From positions 1 through 64,000 of the forward strand of contig JAHBVS010000004.1 of the NCBI GenBank assembly GCA_019637445.1: DNA of 64,000 bases, in the 5' to 3' direction. Each line of letters begins with the position of its first letter. The stretch's first letter is position 1. The DNA is from Gemmatimonadaceae bacterium. GTDB lineage: Bacteria; Gemmatimonadota; Gemmatimonadetes; Gemmatimonadales; Gemmatimonadaceae. The notes below the pieces were generated by a model. That model searched no databases, was not told the DNA's origin, and saw only the letters and a program-made list of their open reading frames with translations. The translations under genes were made by a program, and so were the position numbers. This document shows, piece after piece, positions 45,087-53,567 of this stretch.

Positions 45087-46469
45087 ATGATCGCGGCCGG
45101 AATTTTTCGCCAGTACGACATTCGTGGCGTCGTCGGCAAGGACCTAACGACCGAGGCAGCCGAGGCCATCGGCCGCGCCTACGCGGTGATCCTCGCGGAG
45201 CGGGGCATTTCGGGCGCCGTCGCCGTGGGCCGCGACAACCGTCCGAGCGGTGTGGCGCTGCGTGATGCCCTCGTGAAGGGGATGACCGAGAGCGGACTCG
45301 ATGTCATTGACGTCGGTGTCGTGCCGACACCGCTGCTCTACTGGTCGCTGCATCATCTCCCGGTCGTGGCGGGCATCCAGATCACGGGCTCGCACAACCC
45401 GCCTGAGTACAACGGCTTCAAGTGCTGCATCGGCCACGGCTCGCTGCACGGGGAGGGCATCCAGCGCTTGAGGGCCATTATCGAAGGCGGCAAGTTCCGC
45501 AGCGGCCGCGGCCAGGTCTCCAGTGAGCAGGTCGTTGAGCGCTACGTGGCCGACATCGTCGCCCGCATCGGCCCGCTGCCGAAGGATCTCAAGGTCGTGA
45601 TCGACTGTGGGAATGGTGTCGGGGCCGTGGTGGCACCCACGCTGTTTCCCGCGCTGGGCATCACGCCCACCTGGCTGTTCGAGGAGAGCGATGGCAGCTT
45701 CCCGAACCACCATCCCGATCCCACTGTCGTCGAGAACCTGCAGGACCTGATCCGCACGGTGCGCGAGACGGGCAGCGAGCTCGGCATCGGCTTCGACGGC
45801 GACGCCGACCGCATCGGCATCGTGGATGGCGAAGGCACGATCATCTGGGGCGATTACCTGCTGCTGCTCTACGCCCGCGACGTGCTCGCGCGCACCGGCA
45901 AGGGCCAGTCGATCATCTTCGACGTGAAGTGCTCGCAGGCGTTGCCCGACGGCATCGAGAAGGCCGGTGGCAAGCCCGTGATGTGGAAGACGGGACACTC
46001 CCTCATCAAGGAGAAGATGAAGGAGCTCAAGGCTCCCATCGCCGGCGAGATGTCGGGCCACATGTTCTTCACGGAAGGCTTCTATGGCCACGACGACGCG
46101 CTCTACGCGGCTGCGCGGCTGCTGCGCATCGTGGCGGACGCCAAGAAGCCGGTCGCCGAGCTCCTCGCCGACGTGCCCCGTTTCGTCTCCACGCCGGAGA
46201 TGCGCGTGGACTGCCCCGACGACCGCAAGGAGATCGTGACGCAGTTGGCGCTGGAGCACTTCCGGCAGAAGTATCCCGTGAGCGACGTCGACGGCGTCCG
46301 CATCCTGTTCGACGGCGGCTGGGGCCTGATCCGCAGTTCCAACACGCAGCCGATCCTGGTGATGCGTTTCGAGGCCTCGAGCGAGGCCCGGCTTGCCGAG
46401 CTGCGCGCCGAGGTCGAGGGCTGGCTGGCGACGCAGGGCGTCACGGTCGGAGCCTCGTCGGGCCACTGA
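45087..46469 (+). CDS. Phosphomannomutase/phosphoglucomutase
   Basis: Interconverts hexose 1- and 6-phosphates for sugar nucleotide and polysaccharide synthesis. The 460-residue product has the phosphoserine site Ser102 in QITGSHNPPEYNG, the metal loop GFDGDADRIG, the sugar-specificity loop GEMSGHMFF (GEMSGH is typical of the dual PMM/PGM enzymes) and the phosphate-binding RSSNTQP near the C-terminus. It lies 15 nt after nuoN and 1 nt before the UPF0182 gene, so it may be transcribed with the nuo operon. Mannose or glucose preference cannot be decided here. Confidence 0.94.
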   Translation: MIAAGIFRQYDIRGVVGKDLTTEAAEAIGRAYAVILAERGISGAVAVGRDNRPSGVALRDALVKGMTESGLDVIDVGVVPTPLLYWSLHHLPVVAGIQITGSHNPPEYNGFKCCIGHGSLHGEGIQRLRAIIEGGKFRSGRGQVSSEQVVERYVADIVARIGPLPKDLKVVIDCGNGVGAVVAPTLFPALGITPTWLFEESDGSFPNHHPDPTVVENLQDLIRTVRETGSELGIGFDGDADRIGIVDGEGTIIWGDYLLLLYARDVLARTGKGQSIIFDVKCSQALPDGIEKAGGKPVMWKTGHSLIKEKMKELKAPIAGEMSGHMFFTEGFYGHDDALYAAARLLRIVADAKKPVAELLADVPRFVSTPEMRVDCPDDRKEIVTQLALEHFRQKYPVSDVDGVRILFDGGWGLIRSSNTQPILVMRFEASSEARLAELRAEVEGWLATQGVTVGASSGH

Positions 46470-46470
46470 G

Positions 46471-48921
46471 ATGAGCGGCCGCTCCCGGCGCGGCCTGCTC
46501 GCATTTGTGCTCGGGGGCGCCCTGGCGCTCCTTGCCGGCCGCTGGGCCGCCGGCCTCTACGCCGAACGCGCGTTCTTTCATGCGCTGGGTCTCCACGGCA
46601 TCTGGCACGCCAAGGTGACCACACTCACCGTGCTCGGCTTCGGCACGTTCCTCGTCGCGGGGCTGTTCGCCTTCGCCAATCTCTACGCGGTTCGGCAATC
46701 CATCGTGTCGCTGGTGCTCCCGCGACAGGTGGGTGACCTCGAACTCGCCGAGGCCATCCCCACCGCGCGCCTGACGATCGTCGCCATCGTGCTCTCCGTG
46801 GCCATCGCGGCGCTGTTTGCCTTGTTGCCGCACGACTGGCATCGCGCACTGCTGGCCTGGGATGGCGTGTCGTTCGGGGAGCGCGAGCCATATCTCGAGC
46901 GCGACCTGGGCTTCTATGTGGCTTGGCTGCCGTTCGAGCGCGCCGTGCAGGAGCGGGTGCTGCTGGCGAGCGTGGGCGTGGGGATGCTGGCCTGCGTGCT
47001 GTATGCGCTGACGCCGAGCGTGCGCTGGGGACCGAGTGGCCTCTACGTCTCCACCTGGGTGCGGCGCCATCTTTCCGCGCTGGCGGGGCTGCTCGTGCTG
47101 CTCGTCGGCTGGGACTGGCGCCTGGATCGCTACGAGCGTCTTGCGGATGGTTCGGGCGTCACGCAGTTGGCAGAGGCGGCGGGATTGTTCACGCTCTTCG
47201 ACCACCGTATCGCGCAGCCGTATCTGGCGGTGGCGTCGTTTGCGAGCATCCCGGTGGCGGCGGTGCTCGTCTGGGCGGGCTGGCGCGGCTACCTGCGCCT
47301 GGGCCTCGCGCTGCTCTCGGCGCTGATCCTGGGCGGCCCGATGGCCTCGGCGCTGCTGCCTGCGGTGGCTAAGCGCACGCTCGCACGCCCGGCCTCGCAG
47401 CGCTTGGAGCGTTCGTACGTCACCACCTCCGCGCTGTTCACGCGGCGCGCCTTTGGTGTGGATGCGATTGCCGGTGGCGACACCGTCGTGGTGCCGAGCC
47501 TGGCGCTGCGCGATCTGGCCACGCAGGTCAGCGCGTGGGACCCCGCGGCGTTGGCTGCGCTGGACGAGCGCGCGGGTGCTCCTGCCATCATCTCCTGGCG
47601 TGCGGCCGCTGCGGGGCTAGAGGCCCTACGGCTCACGCCGGGATCCCCGGCGGGAGTGGCGGCTCAGGACTGGAGCGGCGATGCCTGGACGGCCGCTGCG
47701 GCTGACGAGGCCGGACGTCCGTATCTCGCGCCCGGCATCGTGGGCGCGCGACTGCGCCACGTGGTGGTGTCTCCGGGTGCCGGTGCCTTTGCCGTCGTGC
47801 CCGACTCGAGCAGCGTGATCCGCGCGCCCGCGTTCGCGTCCACGCTCGACCGACTCGCGCTGGCCTGGGACCTCCAGGATCCGCGTCTACTGTTCCGGGA
47901 CCTTCCGTCGCCGCGCCCAGTGCTGGTCACGCCGCGCGATGTCCGTGCTCGCCTTCGACGGGCGCTTCCGTTCCTCGCCGCCGGTCCGACCATCACGCCG
48001 CTGGTGCGGGGCGACTCGCTGTACTGGGTCGTGGATCTGTTCGTCGCAGCGAGGCGCTACCCGCTCAGCCAGCCGGTCACGGCGGATGGTGCCGCCGTGC
48101 ACTACGCCCAGTTGGCGGCCACGGCCTTCGTGCACGCGCAGACCGGCGGTATCACCACGGTCCCGGTCGACGCGCCCGACCCCGTGCTCCGGCAGTGGAT
48201 GCAGCGCTTTCCGGACGCCTTCACGCCGCTCGCCGGAGCGCCGGGTTGGATGCGAACGCAGCGGCCACCCTCGGTGGACCGCACGCGGATCCAGGGCGCG
48301 GCCCTGGCGCGCGTGGGTTTCCAGCGCGACAGCGTCGCGACGCGCCGCCTCGCGCGCCCCGATGACGCCGACGTCGACCTGGCCGAAGGCGCACCCAGCT
48401 TCTTCCAGTATGACAGTGTTGGCACGCTGGGCTGGGCCGTGCCGCTGGACCTCCCGCGTGACGGGCGCACCTTGGGGCTGCTAATCTCGCGAGGTGGGCC
48501 AGAGCGCCGCACGGAGTATCTCGCGTCGCCAGGTCCGAGCTGGACGGCAATGCTCGAACGCCTGCAGCGTGCGGCGGACGAGGCCGGGTTCGGCCGTACG
48601 CTGCCGGCGATGCGCCGAGGGCGTGTGCAGGCGATCCCGGTCGACGGCAGCCTGGCGCTGGTGCAGTCGTACTACGCGTGGCCGGATGACGATGAGCCGC
48701 GGTTGGCAGGTGTCGTGGTTTTGGTCGGCGATAGCGTGCGTGCGGGTCGCACGCTCGCCGAAACACTGGGGATGCGCGTGACCGGTCGGCCAATGGCGCC
48801 GGACGCGTTCCGCGAGCGCGTCGCACGCCTCTACGACGCCATGCAGTCCGCCTTGCGGGCCGGAGACTGGCGCGCGTACGGTGATGCCTGGGCTGCCCTA
48901 GGCTCGCTGCTGCGACGCTAG
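46471..48921 (+). CDS. UPF0182 family membrane protein
   Basis: Uncharacterised large membrane protein. The 816-residue product has about seven transmembrane segments in its first 310 residues, including the UPF0182 hallmark ERDLGFYVAWLPFERAVQER, and a long exported or periplasmic region with ERSYVTTSALFTRRAFGVDAI and the conserved LYWVVDLFVAARRYPLSQP. It is shorter than actinobacterial members (about 900-1000 residues). ATG 46471 begins 1 nt after the mutase stop. No function is established for the family; envelope biogenesis has been suggested only by context. Confidence 0.8.
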   Translation: MSGRSRRGLLAFVLGGALALLAGRWAAGLYAERAFFHALGLHGIWHAKVTTLTVLGFGTFLVAGLFAFANLYAVRQSIVSLVLPRQVGDLELAEAIPTARLTIVAIVLSVAIAALFALLPHDWHRALLAWDGVSFGEREPYLERDLGFYVAWLPFERAVQERVLLASVGVGMLACVLYALTPSVRWGPSGLYVSTWVRRHLSALAGLLVLLVGWDWRLDRYERLADGSGVTQLAEAAGLFTLFDHRIAQPYLAVASFASIPVAAVLVWAGWRGYLRLGLALLSALILGGPMASALLPAVAKRTLARPASQRLERSYVTTSALFTRRAFGVDAIAGGDTVVVPSLALRDLATQVSAWDPAALAALDERAGAPAIISWRAAAAGLEALRLTPGSPAGVAAQDWSGDAWTAAAADEAGRPYLAPGIVGARLRHVVVSPGAGAFAVVPDSSSVIRAPAFASTLDRLALAWDLQDPRLLFRDLPSPRPVLVTPRDVRARLRRALPFLAAGPTITPLVRGDSLYWVVDLFVAARRYPLSQPVTADGAAVHYAQLAATAFVHAQTGGITTVPVDAPDPVLRQWMQRFPDAFTPLAGAPGWMRTQRPPSVDRTRIQGAALARVGFQRDSVATRRLARPDDADVDLAEGAPSFFQYDSVGTLGWAVPLDLPRDGRTLGLLISRGGPERRTEYLASPGPSWTAMLERLQRAADEAGFGRTLPAMRRGRVQAIPVDGSLALVQSYYAWPDDDEPRLAGVVVLVGDSVRAGRTLAETLGMRVTGRPMAPDAFRERVARLYDAMQSALRAGDWRAYGDAWAALGSLLRR

Positions 48922-48944
48922 CTCAGAACTGAGCGAACGCTTTT
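48921..48944 (+). terminator. Small hairpin with T-run after UPF0182
   Basis: GCTCAG-AA-CTGAGC followed after GAACGC by TTTT, starting at the stop codon. The 6-bp stem is weak, but the position fits the end of the nuo-mutase-UPF0182 transcription unit. Confidence 0.4.
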
Positions 48945-49004
48945 GGGTTTGGAGCGTATGCATGTCGTCTCCCAGGTGATTGGTGGACGCTTGCATACAA
49001 ACCC
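48945..49004 (+). promoter_or_regulatory. Inverted repeat upstream of the amidase gene
   Basis: GGGTTTG (48945-48951) and TATGCA (48957-48962) pair with TGCATACAAACCC (48992-49004) with a 5-nt bulge, ending 11 nt before ATG 49016. It could be a leader hairpin or a regulator site. I see no good promoter around it. Confidence 0.3.
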
Positions 49005-49015
49005 TGACCCCGTTC

Positions 49016-50668
49016 ATGCCGCGCCGCAGCACCGGCTCGACTTCACGCCGTTCATTTCTGCAGCAGGCCACGGCCTCCGCCGCGGCCTTTGCCCTCGCGC
49101 CCTCATTGGGCCAGGGTGGTGACGCGCCTGCGCCCGTGCGCGTATCCGCCGCCGCAAGCCTCGACAACGAACTGCACGAAGTCACGCTGAGCACGCTGTC
49201 GGAGGCGATGTCCACGGGCCGGAAGACGTCGCGCAGCATCACCGAGCTGTACCTCAAGGCCATTCGGGAAATTGATCGCGACGGACCGCGCCTCAATTCC
49301 GTCATCGAGCTCAACCCCGACGCGCTGGCCGAAGCCACGCGGCTGGACGAGGAACGCGAGGGACGGGGGGCGCGCAGCAAGCTGCACGGTATCCCGATCC
49401 TGCTGAAGGACAACATCGGGACGGCCGACCGCATGCGCACCAGCGCCGGCTCGCTGGCCCTCGCGGACTATCACCCCTCCGAGGATGCGCACGTCGTGCA
49501 GCGGCTGCGCGACGCCGGCTGCGTGCTGATCGGCAAGGCGAACATGAGCGAGTGGGCGGGCGCGCGCGGCTCGAGTGCCATCGTCGGCTGGAGCGGGCGC
49601 GGCGGACAGACCTGTAACCCCTACGCCCTGGACCGGAGCCCGGGAGGATCCAGCTCCGGCACGGCAGCCGCCGTGTCGGCGAGCTTCGCCGCGGCCGCGG
49701 TCGGGACGGAAACGATGGGGTCCATCGTCAGCCCATCGTCGCTGTGCGGTATCGTGGGGATGAAGCCGACGGTTGGACTGGTGAGTCGCAGCGGAATCAT
49801 TCCCGTCTCGTTCACGCAGGACACGGCCGGGCCGATGGCGCGCACGGTGCGGGATGCCGCGATGCTTCTGACGGTGATGGCGGGGCCGGATCCGGCGGAT
49901 GCCTCGACCGTTGAGGCCGGTGAGCGCCGGCAGGACTACACCGCGGTCCTCGACCCCGACGGATTGCGTGGCGCGCGCATCGGCGTCGCGCGCAACCTCT
50001 TTGGTCTCAGTGCGCACGCGGACCGCGCCGCGAACCTCGCGTTGGCGCACCTGCGGGCCGGCGGGGCGACGTTGGTCGACCCCGTGGAGATCGCCACGGC
50101 CCCCGGCATCTGGACCTTCGACGCCGAAGTGCTGTCATACGAGCTCAAGGCCTCGCTGGACGCCTACCTCAAATCGGCGGACCCGAGTGCGCCGGTCCGC
50201 TCACTGGCGGATGTGATCGCGTTCAATACGCGCAACCGCGACCGCGAGATGATGTGGTTCGCGCAGGAGACCTTCGAGTACGCGCAGACCAAGGGCCCGC
50301 TGACGGACCCCGAGTACCAGCACGCGCTGGCGCTGGTGCGGAAGATGTCGCGCACGGATGGAATCGACGCCACGCTGCGCCGGCACCGGCTCGACGCCAT
50401 CGTCGCGCCGACGCAGTCGCCGGCTTGGCTCACGGACAACCTGCTCGGCGACAATACGATGCTTGGTAGCTTCGTGACGCCGGCGGCGGCCGGGTACCCG
50501 AGTCTGACCGTTCCCTGCGGCGACGTCTCGGGCCTGCCGGTGGGCCTGCTCTTCATTGGGACGGCGTTCAGCGAGGCGACATTGCTACGCCTCGGTTTTG
50601 CGTTCGAGCAGCGGGCGCAGGCGCGCCGCGCGCCGACGTTCCTCGAGACGATTCAGCTGCGGGGCTAG
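49016..50668 (+). CDS. Tat-exported amidase-signature enzyme
   Basis: Serine amidase of the amidase-signature family, exported folded by the Tat pathway: STSRRSFLQQATASAAAFALA carries the twin Arg11-Arg12 (split here as SRRSFLQ). The 550-residue product has the catalytic Lys in GIPILLKDNIGT, the Gly/Ser-rich core SPGGSSSGTAAAVSA with the cis-Ser, and the nucleophile Ser in GSIVSPSSLCG. The usual ETDGSI reads ETMGSI here, replacing an Asp near the active site. The natural amide substrate is unknown. ATG 49016 gives the expected Tat start. Confidence 0.9.
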   Translation: MPRRSTGSTSRRSFLQQATASAAAFALAPSLGQGGDAPAPVRVSAAASLDNELHEVTLSTLSEAMSTGRKTSRSITELYLKAIREIDRDGPRLNSVIELNPDALAEATRLDEEREGRGARSKLHGIPILLKDNIGTADRMRTSAGSLALADYHPSEDAHVVQRLRDAGCVLIGKANMSEWAGARGSSAIVGWSGRGGQTCNPYALDRSPGGSSSGTAAAVSASFAAAAVGTETMGSIVSPSSLCGIVGMKPTVGLVSRSGIIPVSFTQDTAGPMARTVRDAAMLLTVMAGPDPADASTVEAGERRQDYTAVLDPDGLRGARIGVARNLFGLSAHADRAANLALAHLRAGGATLVDPVEIATAPGIWTFDAEVLSYELKASLDAYLKSADPSAPVRSLADVIAFNTRNRDREMMWFAQETFEYAQTKGPLTDPEYQHALALVRKMSRTDGIDATLRRHRLDAIVAPTQSPAWLTDNLLGDNTMLGSFVTPAAAGYPSLTVPCGDVSGLPVGLLFIGTAFSEATLLRLGFAFEQRAQARRAPTFLETIQLRG

Positions 50669-50702
50669 GGCGGGAAATCGCCGGGCGCGGCTACCAGAGG
50701 GC

Positions 50703-50744
50703 GGGGGGAAGAACGTATCTTTCACGGCTGTCCCCCCTCTTTTG
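50703..50744 (+). terminator. Hairpin with T-run just before sucC (terminator or attenuator)
   Basis: GGGGGGA (50703-50709) pairs with TCCCCCC (50731-50737), followed by TCTTTT. The loop contains TATCTT (50716-50721), a possible -10 box. It may end the amidase transcript or attenuate sucC; the sucC ribosome site GGAG (50744-50747) follows at once. Confidence 0.4.
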
Positions 50745-50752
50745 GAGACGTA

Positions 50753-51898
50753 GTGAACATTCACGAATACCAAGCGAAGGAGATCCTCCGCGGCTACGGC
50801 GTCCCGATTCCCCCCGGGGAAGTGGCGACCACGCCGGCCGATGCCGAGGCAATCGCGACCAAGTACGGCACGGCCGTGATGGTCAAGGCGCAGGTCCACG
50901 CCGGCGGCCGCGGCAAGGCGGGCGGCGTGAAGTTCTGCAAGACGCCGGCTGATGCGAAGGCCAAGGCCACCGACATCCTCGGGATGCAGATCAAGGGCCT
51001 CACCGTCGAGAAGGTGCTGGTGACGGTCGCCGCCGACATCGGCAGCGAGGCGTATGTGGGCATCATCGTCGACCGCGCGACCAAGAAGCCGGTGTTCATG
51101 GTGTCCGCTGCGGGCGGCATCGACATCGAGGAAGTCGCCGCCAAGACGCCCGAGAAGATCCTCTACGTGCCCGTGGACGTGCGCTATGGCCTGCCGAACT
51201 ATGACGCCATGCGCATGGGCTTCTTCCTCTACGAGGACGTGAAGCAGGCCCGCGCCGCGGCCAAGATCATGCAGCAGCTCTATGCCGCCTTCATGGCCGC
51301 TGGCTGCTCGCTGGCTGAGATCAACCCGCTGGTCGTCACGCCGCAGGGCGAGCTGATCGCCGTGGACGGCAAGATGGTGATCGACGACAACGAGCTCGAC
51401 CGCAGGCCGGAGATCGAGAAGCTGCGCGACGTGAGCTCCGAGGAGCCCTCCGAGGTGGATGCGCGCAACTCGAACCTCACCTTCATCAAGCTCGACGGCG
51501 ACGTCGGCTGCGTGGTGAACGGCGCCGGCCTCGCCATGGCCACGATGGACCTGGTGAAGTACTACGGCGGCGAGCCGGCCAACTTCCTCGACATCGGTGG
51601 GTCGTCGAACCCGGAGAAGGTCGTGAACGCGCTGCGCATCATCACGGCCGACCCGAACGTGAAGGCAATCCTGTTCAACATCTTCGGCGGCATCACACGC
51701 ACCGATGACGTGGCCAACGGCATCGTCACGGCGACCAAGGCGAACCCGCTCAAGGTGCCGATCGTGATCCGCCTGACGGGCACCAACGAGGAAATCGCGA
51801 TGCAGATCCTGAAGGACAACGGCTTCTCCGCGTCCAGCGACATGGACGAGGCGGTGCAGGCGGCCGTGAAGCTCGCGAAGGGAGGAAAGGCCGCGTGA
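50753..51898 (+). CDS. sucC: Succinyl-CoA synthetase beta subunit
   Basis: ATP-grasp subunit that makes ATP or GTP from succinyl-CoA in the TCA cycle. The 381-residue product has the N-terminal [18 protein letters not shown] motif, [17 protein letters not shown] nucleotide loop, [20 protein letters not shown] and the C-terminal [13 protein letters not shown] and [14 protein letters not shown] phosphate-binding region. The GTG start is set by GGAG 5 nt upstream. The stop overlaps the sucD GTG by 4 nt. Nucleotide preference cannot be read off with confidence. Confidence 0.97.
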   Translation: MNIHEYQAKEILRGYGVPIPPGEVATTPADAEAIATKYGTAVMVKAQVHAGGRGKAGGVKFCKTPADAKAKATDILGMQIKGLTVEKVLVTVAADIGSEAYVGIIVDRATKKPVFMVSAAGGIDIEEVAAKTPEKILYVPVDVRYGLPNYDAMRMGFFLYEDVKQARAAAKIMQQLYAAFMAAGCSLAEINPLVVTPQGELIAVDGKMVIDDNELDRRPEIEKLRDVSSEEPSEVDARNSNLTFIKLDGDVGCVVNGAGLAMATMDLVKYYGGEPANFLDIGGSSNPEKVVNALRIITADPNVKAILFNIFGGITRTDDVANGIVTATKANPLKVPIVIRLTGTNEEIAMQILKDNGFSASSDMDEAVQAAVKLAKGGKAA

Positions 51899-52767
51899 GC
51901 GTCTTCATCGACAAGAACACCAAGCTGGTGGTGCAGGGCATCACGGGCCGCGACGGCTCGTTCCACGCCAAGCAGATGATGGAGTACGGCACCCAGGTCG
52001 TCGCCGGCGTGACGCCGGGCAAGGGCGGCCAGAAGTTCGAGGGCACGGTGCCGATCTTCAACACGGTCGCCGACGCCGTGAAGGAGACGGGCGCGAACAC
52101 CAGCGTCATCTACGTGCCGCCGCCGTTCGCCGCCGACGCGATCATGGAAGCTGCCGCCTCCGGCGTCAGCCTGGTCGTCTGCATCACGGAAGGCGTGCCG
52201 GTGCTCGACATGACGAAGGTCTATCCCTTCGTGAAGGAGCGCGGCGTCCGCCTCATCGGTCCGAACTGCCCTGGCCTCATCACGCCGGGCGCCAGCAAGG
52301 TCGGCATCATCCCCGGCCGCATCTGCACCCCGGGCCCGGTGGGCGTGGTCTCGCGCTCAGGCACGTTGACCTACGAAGTGGTCTACCAGCTCACCCGCGC
52401 GGGCATCGGCCAGACGACCTGCGTCGGCATCGGCGGCGACCCGATCAACGGCACGAACTTCATCGATTGCCTCGAGGCCTTCGAGAAGGACCCGGCCACC
52501 AAGGCCGTGGCGATGATGGGCGAGATCGGCGGCACGGACGAGCAGGAGGCTGCCGAGTTCGTCAAGAAGCACATGAAGAAGCCGGTCGTGGGCTTCATCG
52601 CGGGCCAGACCGCTCCCCCGGGCCGTCGCATGGGCCACGCGGGTGCGATCATCTCCGGTTCGTCGGGCACGGCTGCCGAGAAGCTCGAGGCGTTCGCTGC
52701 CGCTGGCATGGGTGTGGCGAAGCGGCCGATGGACTTCGTGGAGCTGATCAAGGCGCGGCTGAAGTAG
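51895..52767 (+). CDS. sucD: Succinyl-CoA synthetase alpha subunit
   Basis: CoA-binding subunit carrying the phosphohistidine intermediate. The 290-residue product has [15 protein letters not shown] (CoA site), [21 protein letters not shown], and the active-site His in [17 protein letters not shown]. Length and motifs are normal. It is translationally coupled to sucC. Downstream begins a 315-nt stretch without a gene, holding two repeats and a long hairpin. Confidence 0.97.
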   Translation: MSVFIDKNTKLVVQGITGRDGSFHAKQMMEYGTQVVAGVTPGKGGQKFEGTVPIFNTVADAVKETGANTSVIYVPPPFAADAIMEAAASGVSLVVCITEGVPVLDMTKVYPFVKERGVRLIGPNCPGLITPGASKVGIIPGRICTPGPVGVVSRSGTLTYEVVYQLTRAGIGQTTCVGIGGDPINGTNFIDCLEAFEKDPATKAVAMMGEIGGTDEQEAAEFVKKHMKKPVVGFIAGQTAPPGRRMGHAGAIISGSSGTAAEKLEAFAAAGMGVAKRPMDFVELIKARLK

Positions 52768-52802
52768 GGCTTCAGGCTTCGTGGAAGGGCTGGGAACGGC
52801 TG

Positions 52803-52832
52803 TTTACCACGGAGACACGGAGACCACGGAGA
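52803..52832 (-). repeat. 8-mer tandem repeat, inverted copy after sucD
   Basis: TTTACCACGGAGACACGGAG followed by ACCACGGAGA is the reverse complement of the array upstream of ndk, with one extra base between the last units. It ends the family of three copies in this window (with 202-230 and 52970-52997). Confidence 0.7.
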
Positions 52833-52876
52833 ACTGCGGGCGCGCGATGTGCTCCGTGTCTTCTTCAAGTGATTTC

Positions 52877-52920
52877 TTAAGGGGGCGCGGCGGACAAATC
52901 TGTCCGCCGCGTCCCCTTAG
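52877..52920. terminator. 20-bp hairpin between sucD and ndk
   Basis: Arms 52877-52896 and 52901-52920 (core GGCGCGGCGGACA / TGTCCGCCGCGTCC) flank the loop AATC. On the plus-strand RNA all 20 positions pair if two G-U wobbles are allowed. There is no T-tract, so it may be a factor-assisted terminator, an RNA-processing signal or part of a repeat element. Confidence 0.5.
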
Positions 52921-52969
52921 AAGTTGCTGTTGGGAGTAGGCACTGAGGCCTCCGACCCGTCCCGACAAC

Positions 52970-52997
52970 CTCCGTGTCTCCGTGTCTCCGTGGTAAA
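52970..52997 (+). repeat. 8-mer tandem repeat upstream of ndk
   Basis: CTCCGTGT, CTCCGTGT, CTCCGTGG and TAAA in a row, ending 85 nt before the ndk start codon. Same design as the array before tpiA. Confidence 0.75.
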
Positions 52998-53082
52998 AAA
53001 CTTCGCCACCCCGAACCCTGCCTTAGGTCAGTTATCCAACTATCTTTACAGGCTAAGTCAGACCCAAACCGAGAAGAGACAA

Positions 53083-53502
53083 GTGCCCCTGAACTACACC
53101 TTCAGCATCATCAAGCCCGACGCCTTCAACACGGGCAAGGCCGGCAAGATCATCGCCCACCTCGAAGGCCAAGGCTTCAAGCTCAAGGCCGCGCGCGTGA
53201 TGCAGCTCTCCAAGAAGCAGGCCGAGGAGTTCTACGCCGTGCACCGCGGCCGGCCGTTCTACGCCGAGCTCGTCGAGTTCATGAGCTCCGCCCCCTGCAT
53301 GCCGTTCGTCGTCGAGCGCGAGAATGCCGTCCACGCCCTGCGTGAGGCCATTGGCGCCACCGACCCGGCCGAGGCCGCTGCCGGGACCGTCCGGAAGCTC
53401 TACGCCGAGTCCAAGGGCAAGAACGCCATCCACGCCTCGGACTCCGACGAGAACGCCGTGCGTGAGGCCCGCTTCTTCTTCGCCGAAGCCGACGCCCTCT
53501 AA
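53083..53502 (+). CDS. ndk: Nucleoside diphosphate kinase
   Basis: Balances nucleoside triphosphate pools by phosphotransfer through an active-site histidine. The 139-residue product has FSIIKPDAFNTGKAGKII at the N-terminus, FVVERENAVHALREAIGATDPAEA and the catalytic His in KNAIHASDSDENA. GTG 53083 gives the standard family length and has AGAAGAGA upstream; longer in-frame starts read through the repeat region and are rejected. DUF177 follows after 65 nt with its own promoter. Confidence 0.96.
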   Translation: MPLNYTFSIIKPDAFNTGKAGKIIAHLEGQGFKLKAARVMQLSKKQAEEFYAVHRGRPFYAELVEFMSSAPCMPFVVERENAVHALREAIGATDPAEAAAGTVRKLYAESKGKNAIHASDSDENAVREARFFFAEADAL

Positions 53503-53529
53503 GTGCGCTGACCACAGCGAGTTGCCCAG

Positions 53530-53559
53530 TTGACCCTAGGGCCTCGTTTCAGTTAGCTT
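53530..53559 (+). promoter_or_regulatory. Promoter of the DUF177-rpmF-plsX-fabH-fabD operon
   Basis: TTGACC (53530-53535), an 18-nt spacer and TAGCTT (53554-53559). The -10 ends 8 nt before ATG 53568 and no Shine-Dalgarno is present, so this operon probably begins with a leaderless mRNA. Confidence 0.6.
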
Positions 53560-53567
53560 TCAACGTT

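Larger units (their letters stand above)
52768..53082. other. Gene-free stretch with inverted tandem repeats and a 20-bp hairpin
   Basis: No gene is supported. In order it holds an inverted 8-mer repeat (52803-52832), a partial CTCCGTGTCTTC copy (52852-52863), a 20-bp hairpin (52877-52920), the forward 8-mer repeat (52970-52997) and a possible -10 TATCTT (53041-53046) before ndk. The two 8-mer arrays face each other about 140 nt apart, giving the whole unit terminal inverted repeats. Confidence 0.6.

Noticed and set aside
48980-49015. Upstream GTG start for the amidase
   Set aside because: It would place 12 residues before the twin-arginine signal and run through the inverted repeat.
52801-53000. 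Possible CRISPR array
   Set aside because: Units are 8 nt and contiguous, with no spacers; no cas genes nearby.
53506-53519. Terminator after ndk (CGCTG/CAGCG)
   Set aside because: Only a 5-bp stem with no T-run.
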